Shown here: positions 7,375-13,476 of the stretch, piece after piece
Numbering within the stretch: the stretch's first letter is position 1
Layout of the letters: each line of letters opens with the position of its first letter
Assembly: GCA_947388575.1 (NCBI GenBank)
Contig: CANDSI010000010.1
Span: 1 to 13,476 of the forward strand
DNA from: an uncultured Mycoplasma sp.
GTDB lineage: Bacteria > Bacillota_I > Bacilli_A > RF39 > UBA660
DNA length: 13,476 nt
Direction: 5' to 3'
Position numbers and translations under genes: made by a program
Notes under the pieces: model-generated
What the model saw: only the letters and a program-made list of their open reading frames with translations
Database searches by the model: none
Told to the model about the DNA's origin: nothing

Positions 7375-7935
7375 TTAATTATTATTTATCTCAAATAATT
7401 CTCTTATTTTTTCATAAGCTTTATCAAAATCATCCATGGCAAGTCTTATGACTTTAGTATTTGGTAATGCTTCTATTTCTGGTAAAAGACTAGCATACAT
7501 ATTTTGTTGATTAACACTATTTTCGATACTAAATGCTTGATAATTATGATGCTCTCTTTTTAATCTGGTTCCATATATACTTGTGTCTTCTAAATATAAA
7601 GATATGTAATATATTTCATAATTAAGTTTCCCTAATCTTTTTAATAATTCTTCGTATACATCATTAAAATTATAATCTTTATATCCTAATAATGCATATA
7701 CTTGCTCAGTAAAAAATGTTCTGTCAAAGATTAAATTCATATCACAATCTTCTATCTCTTTTAAATAGTCTAATAAAGCAAAATACATTTTTTTACTTTT
7801 TTCTTTTCCAGTTACAGTTTTGTCTTTTTGACCAGACAAACGATAAAGATTTGATGCAGGGATATTGTCCCTTAAAAAATTAGTTAATGTTGTTTTACCA
7901 CAGCCTTGTGGACCTTCAATTACTATAAATTTCAT
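7375..7935 (-). CDS. P-loop nucleotide kinase, thymidylate-kinase-like
   Basis: Small cytoplasmic P-loop kinase of 186 residues. It has a Walker A motif GPQGCGKTT (8-16), a DRTFFTEQ motif (71-78) like the DR-x motif of thymidylate and deoxynucleoside kinases, a basic lid-like segment TRLKREHH (123-130), and a following FSIENSVNQQNMYASL stretch that resembles the F..SV...Y pattern of dTMP kinases. The sequence is too divergent to name as a true Tmk; a deoxynucleoside kinase, or a small-molecule kinase of another type, is possible. The ATG start has AGGAGG seven bases upstream. It is divergent from thyX across 165 bases, which fits a role in thymidine nucleotide supply, but this is contextual inference. 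A hairpin terminator follows, so it is probably transcribed alone. Confidence 0.65.
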   Translation of the reverse strand: MKFIVIEGPQGCGKTTLTNFLRDNIPASNLYRLSGQKDKTVTGKEKSKKMYFALLDYLKEIEDCDMNLIFDRTFFTEQVYALLGYKDYNFNDVYEELLKRLGKLNYEIYYISLYLEDTSIYGTRLKREHHNYQAFSIENSVNQQNMYASLLPEIEALPNTKVIRLAMDDFDKAYEKIRELFEINNN

Positions 7936-7964
7936 ATTACTTCCTCCTAATTTAATATGGCTAT

Positions 7965-7970
7965 ATTATA
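7965..7970 (-). promoter_or_regulatory. Possible -10 box of the kinase gene
   Basis: Minus strand TATAAT about 30 bases before the kinase ATG, at a suitable place for a start near 7958. No convincing -35 box is present, so this is a weak call in an AT-rich divergent intergenic region. Confidence 0.35.
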
Positions 7971-8030
7971 ATATTAGTCATATTACTCCTATTTAAATTT
8001 ACAAAAAAAGTAGATATTTGTCAATTCTTA

Positions 8031-8060
8031 TTGCTTTTATTTTAAAAATTTGGTTATAAT
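8031..8060 (+). promoter_or_regulatory. Promoter of thyX
   Basis: TTGCTT, an 18-base spacer, then a perfect TATAAT. Transcription would start near 8067, giving a leader of about 34 bases with AAGGAGG at 8087-8093. A second TATAAT at 8081 has no -35 partner and overlaps the ribosome binding site. Confidence 0.6.
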
Positions 8061-8100
8061 TAGTTAGAGACAATTTGATCTATAATAAGGAGGTATATTT

Positions 8101-8781
8101 ATGAAGATTATAGAACCAAAAATGGAAGTTGAAAAATTTGATGGGAAAGCCATTATGAAAAGACTAGAAAGAGCTTGTAGAACTTGCTATCGTTCTGAGG
8201 GCAGTATCACAGATGAAAGCTATAAAACTTTGCTTAATAATTGTATTACACGTGGACATGAATCAATTTTAGAACACGAAAAAATTACAATTCGTATGAC
8301 TTGCGATATTGGAGTTTATAAAGATTTAACTAGACATCGTATTGCTTCTTTTTCAGTAGAATCTACTAGATATTGTAATTATGGAAAAGATAAATTTGAT
8401 AATGAAATAAAAGTAATGAGACCTTGTAATATTGATCCTAATTCTAAATTATATGAACATTGGACTACTGCGATGGAACAAATTGAAAAAGAATATCTTG
8501 ATATGTCTAAAGAAGGTGCTACTGCTGATCAATTAAGAATGCTTCTTCCTCATAGTACTGCTGCTGAAGTTACGATGACTGCTAATATTAGAGAATGGAA
8601 ACATATCTTTAACTTAAGAGCTAATAATCATGCTCATCCTGCTATTCAACAATTATTAATACCACTTCTTTTATTATTTAAAAAAGAAATGCCAGAAATT
8701 TTTTCAAATGTTCCTTATAATGAAAAATTTGAAGAAATGTATTTTCAAAAATTAGCTGATATTTCTTATATGAAGGATTAA
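8101..8781 (+). CDS. thyX: Flavin-dependent thymidylate synthase (ThyX)
   Basis: Makes dTMP from dUMP with methylene-tetrahydrofolate as carbon donor and NADPH-reduced FAD, without releasing dihydrofolate. The 226-residue protein contains the diagnostic ThyX motif RHRxxS-x4-SxRY as RHRIASFSVESTRY (78-91), the upstream GHESILEH that packs on the flavin, LPHSTAAEVTMTANIREW (149-166), and LRANNHAHPAI (172-182), corresponding to the conserved LRxxxxAxxEIR region with HPAI in place of EIR. The ATG start has a strong AAGGAGG seven bases upstream. It stands alone between its own promoter and a strong hairpin terminator. Whether a ThyA also exists cannot be seen here. The kinase transcribed divergently may take the pathway onward. 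Confidence 0.96.
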   Translation: MKIIEPKMEVEKFDGKAIMKRLERACRTCYRSEGSITDESYKTLLNNCITRGHESILEHEKITIRMTCDIGVYKDLTRHRIASFSVESTRYCNYGKDKFDNEIKVMRPCNIDPNSKLYEHWTTAMEQIEKEYLDMSKEGATADQLRMLLPHSTAAEVTMTANIREWKHIFNLRANNHAHPAIQQLLIPLLLLFKKEMPEIFSNVPYNEKFEEMYFQKLADISYMKD

Positions 8782-8788
8782 GTATTAT

Positions 8789-8829
8789 AAAAAGTTTCTG
8801 AGATTTATATAAATTTTAGAAACTTTTTT
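8789..8829 (+). terminator. Terminator of thyX
   Basis: An 11-bp perfect stem, AAAAAGTTTCT (8789-8799) with AGAAACTTTTT (8818-8828), closes an 18-base AT-rich loop that can itself fold further, and ends in a T run. It starts seven bases after the thyX stop. Confidence 0.8.
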
Positions 8830-8842
8830 GATTGTTTTTTTA

Positions 8843-8851
8843 TGTTATAAT
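8843..8851 (+). promoter_or_regulatory. Extended -10 promoter of the PHP gene
   Basis: TGTTATAAT gives a perfect -10 hexamer with the TGn extension; no good -35 is present, the upstream DNA being the thyX terminator. The arrangement is the same as at the pduL promoter, including the shared 12-mer TATGTTATAATA. Confidence 0.55.
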
Positions 8852-8874
8852 AGTTGAAAGAAATGAGGAATAAT

Positions 8875-9762
8875 ATGATTGATTTACATTTACATTCTAA
8901 TCATTCGGATGGAACTGATTCTGTTGCTGAAATATTAAAAAATGCTGAAGATAAAAAGTTAGAAATTATTTCTATAACTGATCATGATGCAATTGATACT
9001 TATTTTGAATTAGAAAAAAATCCTACTCTTTTAACTTTGTTTTCTGGTAAAGTTATTACAGGTTGTGAATTTAAAACTTTTTTTGGTGGTATTAGTATTG
9101 AAATTTTAGGATATGGTTTTGATTATAGAAATATAAAAATGCCTCCAGTTGATTCTAAGTCTATTCAAAGTTTATATATAGAACAATTTAAAAAAATTAT
9201 GAATACTTATGGCTTTATATATGATAGTAATGAATTATATATTGATTTTAATAATCCAAATAAACATTTTGCAGGTTATGTTGTAGCTTATGAGATTCTT
9301 AGACACCCTGAAAATGGTGATTTAGTAAAAAGAATTGGCGGATTTACTCCAAATGACTTTTTTAGAACTCAACAATGTAATAAAGATAGTATATTTTATA
9401 TTGATGAATCTAAATATTATTTATCTGCGGAACAAATAATTCAGTTAATTCATGATGCTGGTGGCTTAGCTTTCTTAGCGCATCCTTTTATTTATAATAT
9501 TTCAAATCATGAAAGTTTTATAAGCGATATTTTTACTAATACTGATATAGATGGTGTTGAATGTATTTACCCTTTATTTTCAGAAGAACAAAGAAATACA
9601 ATTCTTTTTCTAGCTCAAAAGCATAACAAATTAGTATCTGGTGGGACTGATTTTCATGGTAAAAACAAACCTAATATAGAACTTGGTACTGGTATTAATA
9701 ATAATGTCGATATTCCTTCTAGCTTTATAACAGACTGGTTTAATAAAACTCGAACACTTTAA
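8875..9762 (+). CDS. PHP-domain metal-dependent phosphoesterase
   Basis: PHP-fold hydrolase that uses bound divalent metals to cleave phosphoesters; the closest characterised relatives I can suggest are the YciV/TrpH (RNase AM) group, which act on 3',5'-bisphosphonucleosides or RNA 5' ends. The 295-residue chain begins with the metal motif DLHLHSNHSDG (His5, His7, Asp12) and continues with ITDHDAID (Asp36, His37), Glu65 in GCEF, HDAGGLAFLAHP (His203) and GGTDFHG (Asp259, His261), so the full metal-ligand set appears present. A stretch of about 110 residues separates Glu65 from the HDAGG motif, as expected for this subgroup. The start is ATG 8875, with GAGGA just upstream; TTG 8854 and ATG 8863 lack a good ribosome binding site and would add residues ahead of the first metal motif. 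The substrate is not known. Confidence 0.85.
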   Translation: MIDLHLHSNHSDGTDSVAEILKNAEDKKLEIISITDHDAIDTYFELEKNPTLLTLFSGKVITGCEFKTFFGGISIEILGYGFDYRNIKMPPVDSKSIQSLYIEQFKKIMNTYGFIYDSNELYIDFNNPNKHFAGYVVAYEILRHPENGDLVKRIGGFTPNDFFRTQQCNKDSIFYIDESKYYLSAEQIIQLIHDAGGLAFLAHPFIYNISNHESFISDIFTNTDIDGVECIYPLFSEEQRNTILFLAQKHNKLVSGGTDFHGKNKPNIELGTGINNNVDIPSSFITDWFNKTRTL

Positions 9763-9791
9763 AAACTGATTAGATTTTCTAACCAGTTTTT
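9761..9791. terminator. Bidirectional terminator between the PHP gene and clpC
   Basis: AAAAACTG (9761-9768) pairs with CAGTTTTT (9784-9791), then after one mismatch TTAGA pairs with TCTAA around a TTT loop. A-runs and T-runs flank the stem, so it can stop transcription from both sides. Both gene stop codons (TAA at 9760-9762 and its minus-strand counterpart at 9793-9791) overlap the stem ends. Confidence 0.8.
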
Positions 9792-11923
9792 TAATTTTGT
9801 ATTTTTATAGTATATTTATCAATTACTTTATTTATATTTCTAAAACCATATTTTGTATAGTTCATTTCTTCTAATATTTTATCATAATCTATTTTTTCAT
9901 CATTTATCTTTTCTTGTAAATATTTTAATACTTCTTCTTTCGTGAATGCTTCAAAATAAATTATATCATCAAAGCGGCCTAAAAATTCTTCACTGAAATT
10001 TTCATTTAAGTTGGATTTATCTAAACTGCCAAAACCTACTGTTTTGTTTTTAATAGCATTTGATGTCATAAAAATAAGGGTATGGGAAAAGTCTATTTTT
10101 TCACCATGAGCATCTGTGATAAATCCTTCGTCCATAATTTGTAAAAATAAGTTTAATACACTAGGATGCGATTTTTCTATTTCATCAACTAATATTACTG
10201 AGTATGGATTGTATTTTACTTTATTAAATATATAATCATCATCATAGCCAACATAGCCATGAGAAACGCCAATTAATTTATTTACAGATGTTTCTAAGTT
10301 ATACTCACTCATATCTAGTCTAATTAAATTCATTTTTAATGTTTCACTTAGATGTTTTACAGAAGATGTTTTTCCTACTCCACTTGGACCTAATAAAAGT
10401 AATTTTAAGTTTTTATCTTTTTTGAAATAAATATTTAAATTATTAATAATTTGTTGCTTAGCTTTTTCTTCACTATATATTTTTTCTTCTAAAATATTCG
10501 ATACTTTAGTTAAAATTTCTTCATAGTTTAAAAACATCGGAATATTACTTTTATTTTCTATTACTTTTAAAATATCATTTTTGGTTATTTCTTCGTTACT
10601 TGTTTTATTCTCTTGTTCTTTGGATTCTAATTTACTTATCTTTTCACATATATTTAGAGCTTCATCATATAAACCATTCTTAACTTTTTCTTCTTTTTCT
10701 TTTTTTAGTGCTTTTAATTTATTAATGCTTTCTTTATCGGTTTTAATAATCATATTTTTTCTTTTGACATAAGCACAGACACTATCTAGTAAATCAATTG
10801 TTTTATCTGGATTAAAACGACCAAATAAATATTTATTACCAAGTGTTACTATATCTTCTATATTTTCACTAGTTATTTTTAAATTATGATGATGTTCATA
10901 GCTATCTTTTAAACCACTTATTATATCTTTGGTTTCTTCTAAATTAGGTTCATTAACTTTAATTATTTCAAATCTACGCTCTAAAGCTTTATCTTTCGCG
11001 ATAAATTTTTCATATTCCCTGGTTGTTGTAGCTCCAATTACTCTTATTTCTCCTCTTGCTAAATATGGTTTTAAAATATCTCCAGCATTTATAGCGCCTT
11101 CAGCTCCACCAGCATTTACCATAGAATGAACTTCATCAATGAATAAAATAATATTTTTATTTTTAATAACTTCTTTTATAATCTTGGTTAGCCTTTCCTC
11201 AAACTCTCCACGATATTTAGTGCCACTTACTAAATCGCCCATTGGTAAATCAATAATAATTTTGTTTTCTAAACTATTTGGTACTTCATGTTCTTTAATT
11301 CTTCTCGCTAATTCTTCAACAATAGCAGTTTTACCTACACCAGCTGGTCCAATAAGTAAAGGATTACTTTTCTTTTTGCGTAATAATACTTCGATTAGAC
11401 TATCTATTTCTTTATCTCTGCCTATTACTTTATCAAAATTGCTAGCTTTATCATTTAATACCTCTCCAACATTCATTATCTCTAATTTACTATTTAAAAT
11501 ATCATTTGGTTTTACTTTTAATTCATCATATAAAGAATCTATATCTATATCTAAACCAATCATAATACGAATAGCTATTCCTTCTCCTTCATCTAACATA
11601 GCAAGTAATAAATGGCTTGAAGTAACTTCGCCTCTATTATTTTCTTTCGCATCTTCTAGTGCACATGATATTATCCTTTTAAGTAATGGTGTATATAAAT
11701 TTATTTCCATATTTTTCTTAGGAACTCCTACCACACTTATTAGCTCTTCTCTAAATTTTTTATATGTTAGATGGTAAGTGCTTAATTTTTCTTTTAAATC
11801 ACTATTTTTTAATATGGCAAGTAATAAATGCTCACTTCCTACATAGGGATGATGTAAGTTGTATCTTTCTATTTCTGCTTCTTTTAAGAGTTTACTACCA
11901 ATAAATCCAAAGTTATTAAACAT
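9791..11923 (-). CDS. clpC: AAA+ unfoldase of the Clp protease, ClpC type, shortened C-terminus
   Basis: Hexameric ATP-driven unfoldase that feeds proteins to ClpP. Domains in order: two Clp N repeats (about 8-140); D1 ATPase with GPAGVGKT (192-199), pore loop KYRG (236-239), Walker B FIDEVH and arginine pair Arg316-317; a short middle coiled coil with a UVR-like pattern (about 400-435) typical of ClpC rather than ClpB; D2 ATPase with GPSGVGKT (512-519), pore loop GYVG (556-559), Walker B ILVDE, Arg650 and sensor-2 Arg695 in GFRN. VGF at 629-631 matches the ClpP-docking loop of ClpC. At 710 residues it is about 100 shorter than typical ClpC, and it ends only 15 residues after sensor-2, so the small D2 subdomain is trimmed. 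The ribosome binding site is AAAGGAGG. No CtsR or CIRCE-like box was seen upstream. Confidence 0.9.
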   Translation of the reverse strand: MFNNFGFIGSKLLKEAEIERYNLHHPYVGSEHLLLAILKNSDLKEKLSTYHLTYKKFREELISVVGVPKKNMEINLYTPLLKRIISCALEDAKENNRGEVTSSHLLLAMLDEGEGIAIRIMIGLDIDIDSLYDELKVKPNDILNSKLEIMNVGEVLNDKASNFDKVIGRDKEIDSLIEVLLRKKKSNPLLIGPAGVGKTAIVEELARRIKEHEVPNSLENKIIIDLPMGDLVSGTKYRGEFEERLTKIIKEVIKNKNIILFIDEVHSMVNAGGAEGAINAGDILKPYLARGEIRVIGATTTREYEKFIAKDKALERRFEIIKVNEPNLEETKDIISGLKDSYEHHHNLKITSENIEDIVTLGNKYLFGRFNPDKTIDLLDSVCAYVKRKNMIIKTDKESINKLKALKKEKEEKVKNGLYDEALNICEKISKLESKEQENKTSNEEITKNDILKVIENKSNIPMFLNYEEILTKVSNILEEKIYSEEKAKQQIINNLNIYFKKDKNLKLLLLGPSGVGKTSSVKHLSETLKMNLIRLDMSEYNLETSVNKLIGVSHGYVGYDDDYIFNKVKYNPYSVILVDEIEKSHPSVLNLFLQIMDEGFITDAHGEKIDFSHTLIFMTSNAIKNKTVGFGSLDKSNLNENFSEEFLGRFDDIIYFEAFTKEEVLKYLQEKINDEKIDYDKILEEMNYTKYGFRNINKVIDKYTIKIQN

Positions 11924-11940
11924 AGTTTTCCTCCTTTTAA

Positions 11941-11960
11941 TATCTATGTTTATTTAGATA
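11941..11960. repeat. Inverted repeat between terminator and clpC
   Basis: TATCTA and TAGATA form 6-bp arms with an eight-base spacer in the short clpC leader. It could be an operator or chance; the space left for a clpC promoter here is small and no convincing -35/-10 pair was found. Confidence 0.25.
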
Positions 11961-11989
11961 AAAAAAGAAGTTCTTTATTCAAAAACTTC
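11960..11989 (-). terminator. Terminator downstream of the histidine phosphatase gene
   Basis: On the minus strand GAAGTT pairs with AACTTC, extended by three more pairs including one wobble around a five-base loop, and is followed by seven T. It begins about eight bases after the phosphatase stop and separates it from clpC. Confidence 0.75.
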
Positions 11990-11997
11990 GTATTTTT

Positions 11998-12564
11998 TTA
12001 ATTTTTTATATTTTTATTTTGAAAACTGGCAGAATAAGATAAAACTTGACAATTTTCAAGAACTAAACCTGCTTCTATTAATGACCCTGTTGGAATATTT
12101 TCATTAAAAAAACAAGCAACAGGTATACTTACTCCACCATGCGCTACAATTAGTACATTCTTATCACTATAATTTTTCACAATATCATTTAAAAAATCAT
12201 AAATTCTTTCAAAAAATGTTTGTATATTTTCTGCCAGTTGATATTGTTCATTTTTATAATAATCCCAATATCCATTAAAATCAAAATTACTTGTTTGCAT
12301 TCCTTCAAATTCTCCAAAGTCTCTTTCGATAATCCTATCATCATAAACTATTGGAATGTTTCTATCTTTATTTATGATTTCCGCAGTTTGTTTGGCTCTA
12401 AGTAATGGAGAGCAAATAATTAAATCTATATTTGTTTCCATTAAACTATTTTTAGTTTCAGATGCTTGGTTTATACCAGTACTATTTAAAGGATCATTGC
12501 ATCTTCCCATTACCTTTTTTTGAATGTTCTAATCTGCTTGTCCATGTCTTGTAATATATATCAC
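11998..12564 (-). pseudogene. Histidine phosphatase family gene with an in-frame TAG after the RHG motif
   Basis: A phosphoglycerate-mutase-like (histidine phosphatase) gene of 188 codons, interrupted once. The true start is GTG at 12564, nine bases after AGGAGG (12579-12574). It reads MIYITRHGQAD, then TAG at 12531-12529, then NIQKKVMGRCNDPLN, continuing in the same frame to the stop at 11998. The family has Trp at that place (RHGxTxWN), so one G-to-A change of TGG explains it. All other active-site parts are present: RHG with His7, SPLLRAKQTAE with Arg56, the acidic ERDFGEFEG (80-88) and IVAHGG with His142. The downstream ATG at 12510 opens a 170-codon frame but lacks the catalytic RHG, so its product should be inactive. 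The substrate (phosphosugar, cobalamin intermediate or other) is unknown. Sequencing error, recent inactivation or stop readthrough are all possible. Confidence 0.8.
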
Positions 12565-12573
12565 TAATAATTT

Positions 12574-12579
12574 CCTCCT
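12574..12579 (-). promoter_or_regulatory. Ribosome binding site that sets the phosphatase start
   Basis: Perfect AGGAGG nine bases before the GTG at 12564 and far from the ATG at 12510. It shows that translation is designed to begin upstream of the TAG and include the RHG motif. Confidence 0.8.
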
Positions 12580-12654
12580 AATAATATAGATACTTTGTAA
12601 TTTTTTTATAAATTAAAATATTATTTTTTATATAAAGAAAACGTCATTATACAC

Positions 12655-13476
12655 TTAATTAATCTCTTCAATTTTTATAAAGTTTGTTAGTCTACTCTTA
12701 CCTGTTATTGGTAAACCACCTGTAATGATAATTTTGTTTTCATTACCTAGTTTAAAGAATTCTTGAGTTCTTTCTTTAGCTAACTTAATCATTTCATCAG
12801 TATCGTGTACTACTGGTACTGTACTTGTATAAATTCCATAGTTAAGTGCTAGACTTCTTGCTACATCTTTATCAGTACATGTTGCCATGATTGGACAGTT
12901 TGGTCTAAAATTACTTATAAATTTAGCTGTAAAACCGCTTACACTAGCACAGGCAATAGCTTTGACATCTACATATGTAGCTAAATCTACTGCTCCCTTA
13001 GCTATACACTCTGTTCTGCCAATTTTACCAAAAAATTTAAAATCATTTTTAGAATGAGATTCTGCATCAGCGGCGATACTTGCCATAAATGTTACAGTTT
13101 CAATTGGATAGTCCCCTGTTGTTGTTTCACCACTTAACATAACTGCATCTGTACCATCAAGTACTGCGTTTGCTACATCAGTAACTTCTGCTCTAGTTGG
13201 TCTAGAATTATGTTTCATACTTTCTAACATTTCTGTTGCAACAATACAAATCTTACCATGCTCTCTTGCTTTTCTTATAATTAATTTTTGATATACTGGT
13301 AATAATGATATTGGTACTTCTTCTCCTAAATCACCACGTGCTACCATTACTCCATCACTTAATTCTAATATAGCATCTAAATTGTCAATTCCTGTTTTGC
13401 TCTCAATTTTAGAAATTATTTTTATGTTACTCTTTTCAGCATCAATTATTTTTCTTGCTTCTAATACATCTTCTGT
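12655..13476 (-). CDS. pyk: Pyruvate kinase, 3' part only
   Basis: Final glycolytic enzyme, transferring phosphate from phosphoenolpyruvate to ADP. The frame is open to the right edge, leaving 273 residues: the second half of the TIM barrel and the C-terminal regulatory domain. The active-site signature IISKIESKTGIDN lies near the start of the visible part, followed by SDGVMVARGDLGEE, ATEMLESM, the TRAEVTDVANAVLDGTDAVM segment and MLSGETTTGDYP. The chain ends at TNFIKIEEIN without the extra PEP-utiliser-like domain found in Bacillus-type enzymes. The ATG at 13347 is internal and not a start. About 90 bases separate it from the histidine phosphatase gene on the same strand; no GC-bearing terminator is visible there, so some readthrough is possible. 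Confidence 0.95.
   Translation of the reverse strand, partial: TEDVLEARKIIDAEKSNIKIISKIESKTGIDNLDAILELSDGVMVARGDLGEEVPISLLPVYQKLIIRKAREHGKICIVATEMLESMKHNSRPTRAEVTDVANAVLDGTDAVMLSGETTTGDYPIETVTFMASIAADAESHSKNDFKFFGKIGRTECIAKGAVDLATYVDVKAIACASVSGFTAKFISNFRPNCPIMATCTDKDVARSLALNYGIYTSTVPVVHDTDEMIKLAKERTQEFFKLGNENKIIITGGLPITGKSRLTNFIKIEEIN

Noticed and set aside
7961..7981. A six-residue leader frame (ATG to TAG) on the minus strand before the kinase, preceded by AGGAG
   Set aside because: It overlaps the probable -10 box and lies upstream of the expected transcript start; too short to support.
11139..11777. A 212-residue open frame on the plus strand opposite clpC
   Set aside because: Antisense to a conserved AAA+ gene, hydrophobic low-complexity composition expected from the reverse complement of an AT-rich coding strand, no ribosome binding site or family motif.
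11924..11966. CtsR or CIRCE heat-shock operator before clpC
   Set aside because: No GGTCAAA direct repeats or CIRCE inverted repeat are present; only a short TATCTA/TAGATA repeat is found.
12580..12654. Candidate promoter (TATAAT at 12651-12646) and riboswitch in the gap between pyk and the phosphatase
   Set aside because: No -35 partner at proper spacing and no stable structured leader; the stretch is almost pure AT, so I do not call either.
1..13476. Mobile element, phage, CRISPR or defence system
   Set aside because: All genes are housekeeping-like, no terminal inverted repeats, transposase or integrase motifs or regularly spaced repeats were seen on either strand.

Overview
The window is very AT-rich and tightly packed, with TAA-dominated stop codons, strong AGGAGG-type ribosome binding sites and ordinary sigma-A type promoters. 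It reads as a chromosomal housekeeping segment of a low-GC Firmicute. The combination of PduL, ThyX, ClpC, a meso-DAP-type MurE and a pyruvate kinase without the extra C-terminal domain would suit a small-genome Bacilli or Mollicutes-related gut lineage that still makes a cell wall; that placement is an inference. Tryptophan is read from TGG throughout and TGA ends dusB, so the standard bacterial code fits. I see no tRNA, rRNA, CRISPR array, insertion sequence, phage or plasmid gene, and no gene-free stretch longer than about 170 bases.

Layout: (1) 1-749, the 3' part of murC on the plus strand, which converges on the next unit. (2) 2400-756, minus strand: pduL then dusB, driven by an extended -10 promoter just after the murE terminator. 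(3) 7295-2382, minus strand: a four-gene unit made of a trans-sulfuration enzyme, dapF, an unrecognised GNAT-like protein and murE. It has a near-consensus promoter in front, a second near-consensus promoter ahead of the GNAT-like gene, and a terminator that begins inside the last codons of murE. (4) 7375-7935, minus strand: a small P-loop kinase resembling thymidylate kinase, divergent from (5) thyX at 8101-8781, plus strand. (6) 8875-9762, plus strand: a PHP-domain phosphoesterase, convergent with (7) a compact clpC at 9791-11923, minus strand; one hairpin terminator serves both. (8) 11998-12564, minus strand: a histidine phosphatase gene broken by a single in-frame TAG where the family has Trp, just after the catalytic RHG motif. 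(9) 12655-13476, minus strand: the 3' part of the pyruvate kinase gene.

How the genes fit together: DapF makes meso-diaminopimelate and MurE, whose DNPR motif predicts meso-DAP specificity, adds it to the UDP-MurNAc peptide, so unit 3 joins aspartate-family amino acid metabolism to wall synthesis; MurC acts earlier in the same pathway. The kinase and ThyX may both serve dTMP supply. PduL and pyruvate kinase belong to fermentative ATP-forming metabolism. I did not find an obviously new multi-gene system. The best leads are the GNAT-like protein with a large helical insertion inside the dapF-murE unit, and the nonsense codon in the histidine phosphatase.
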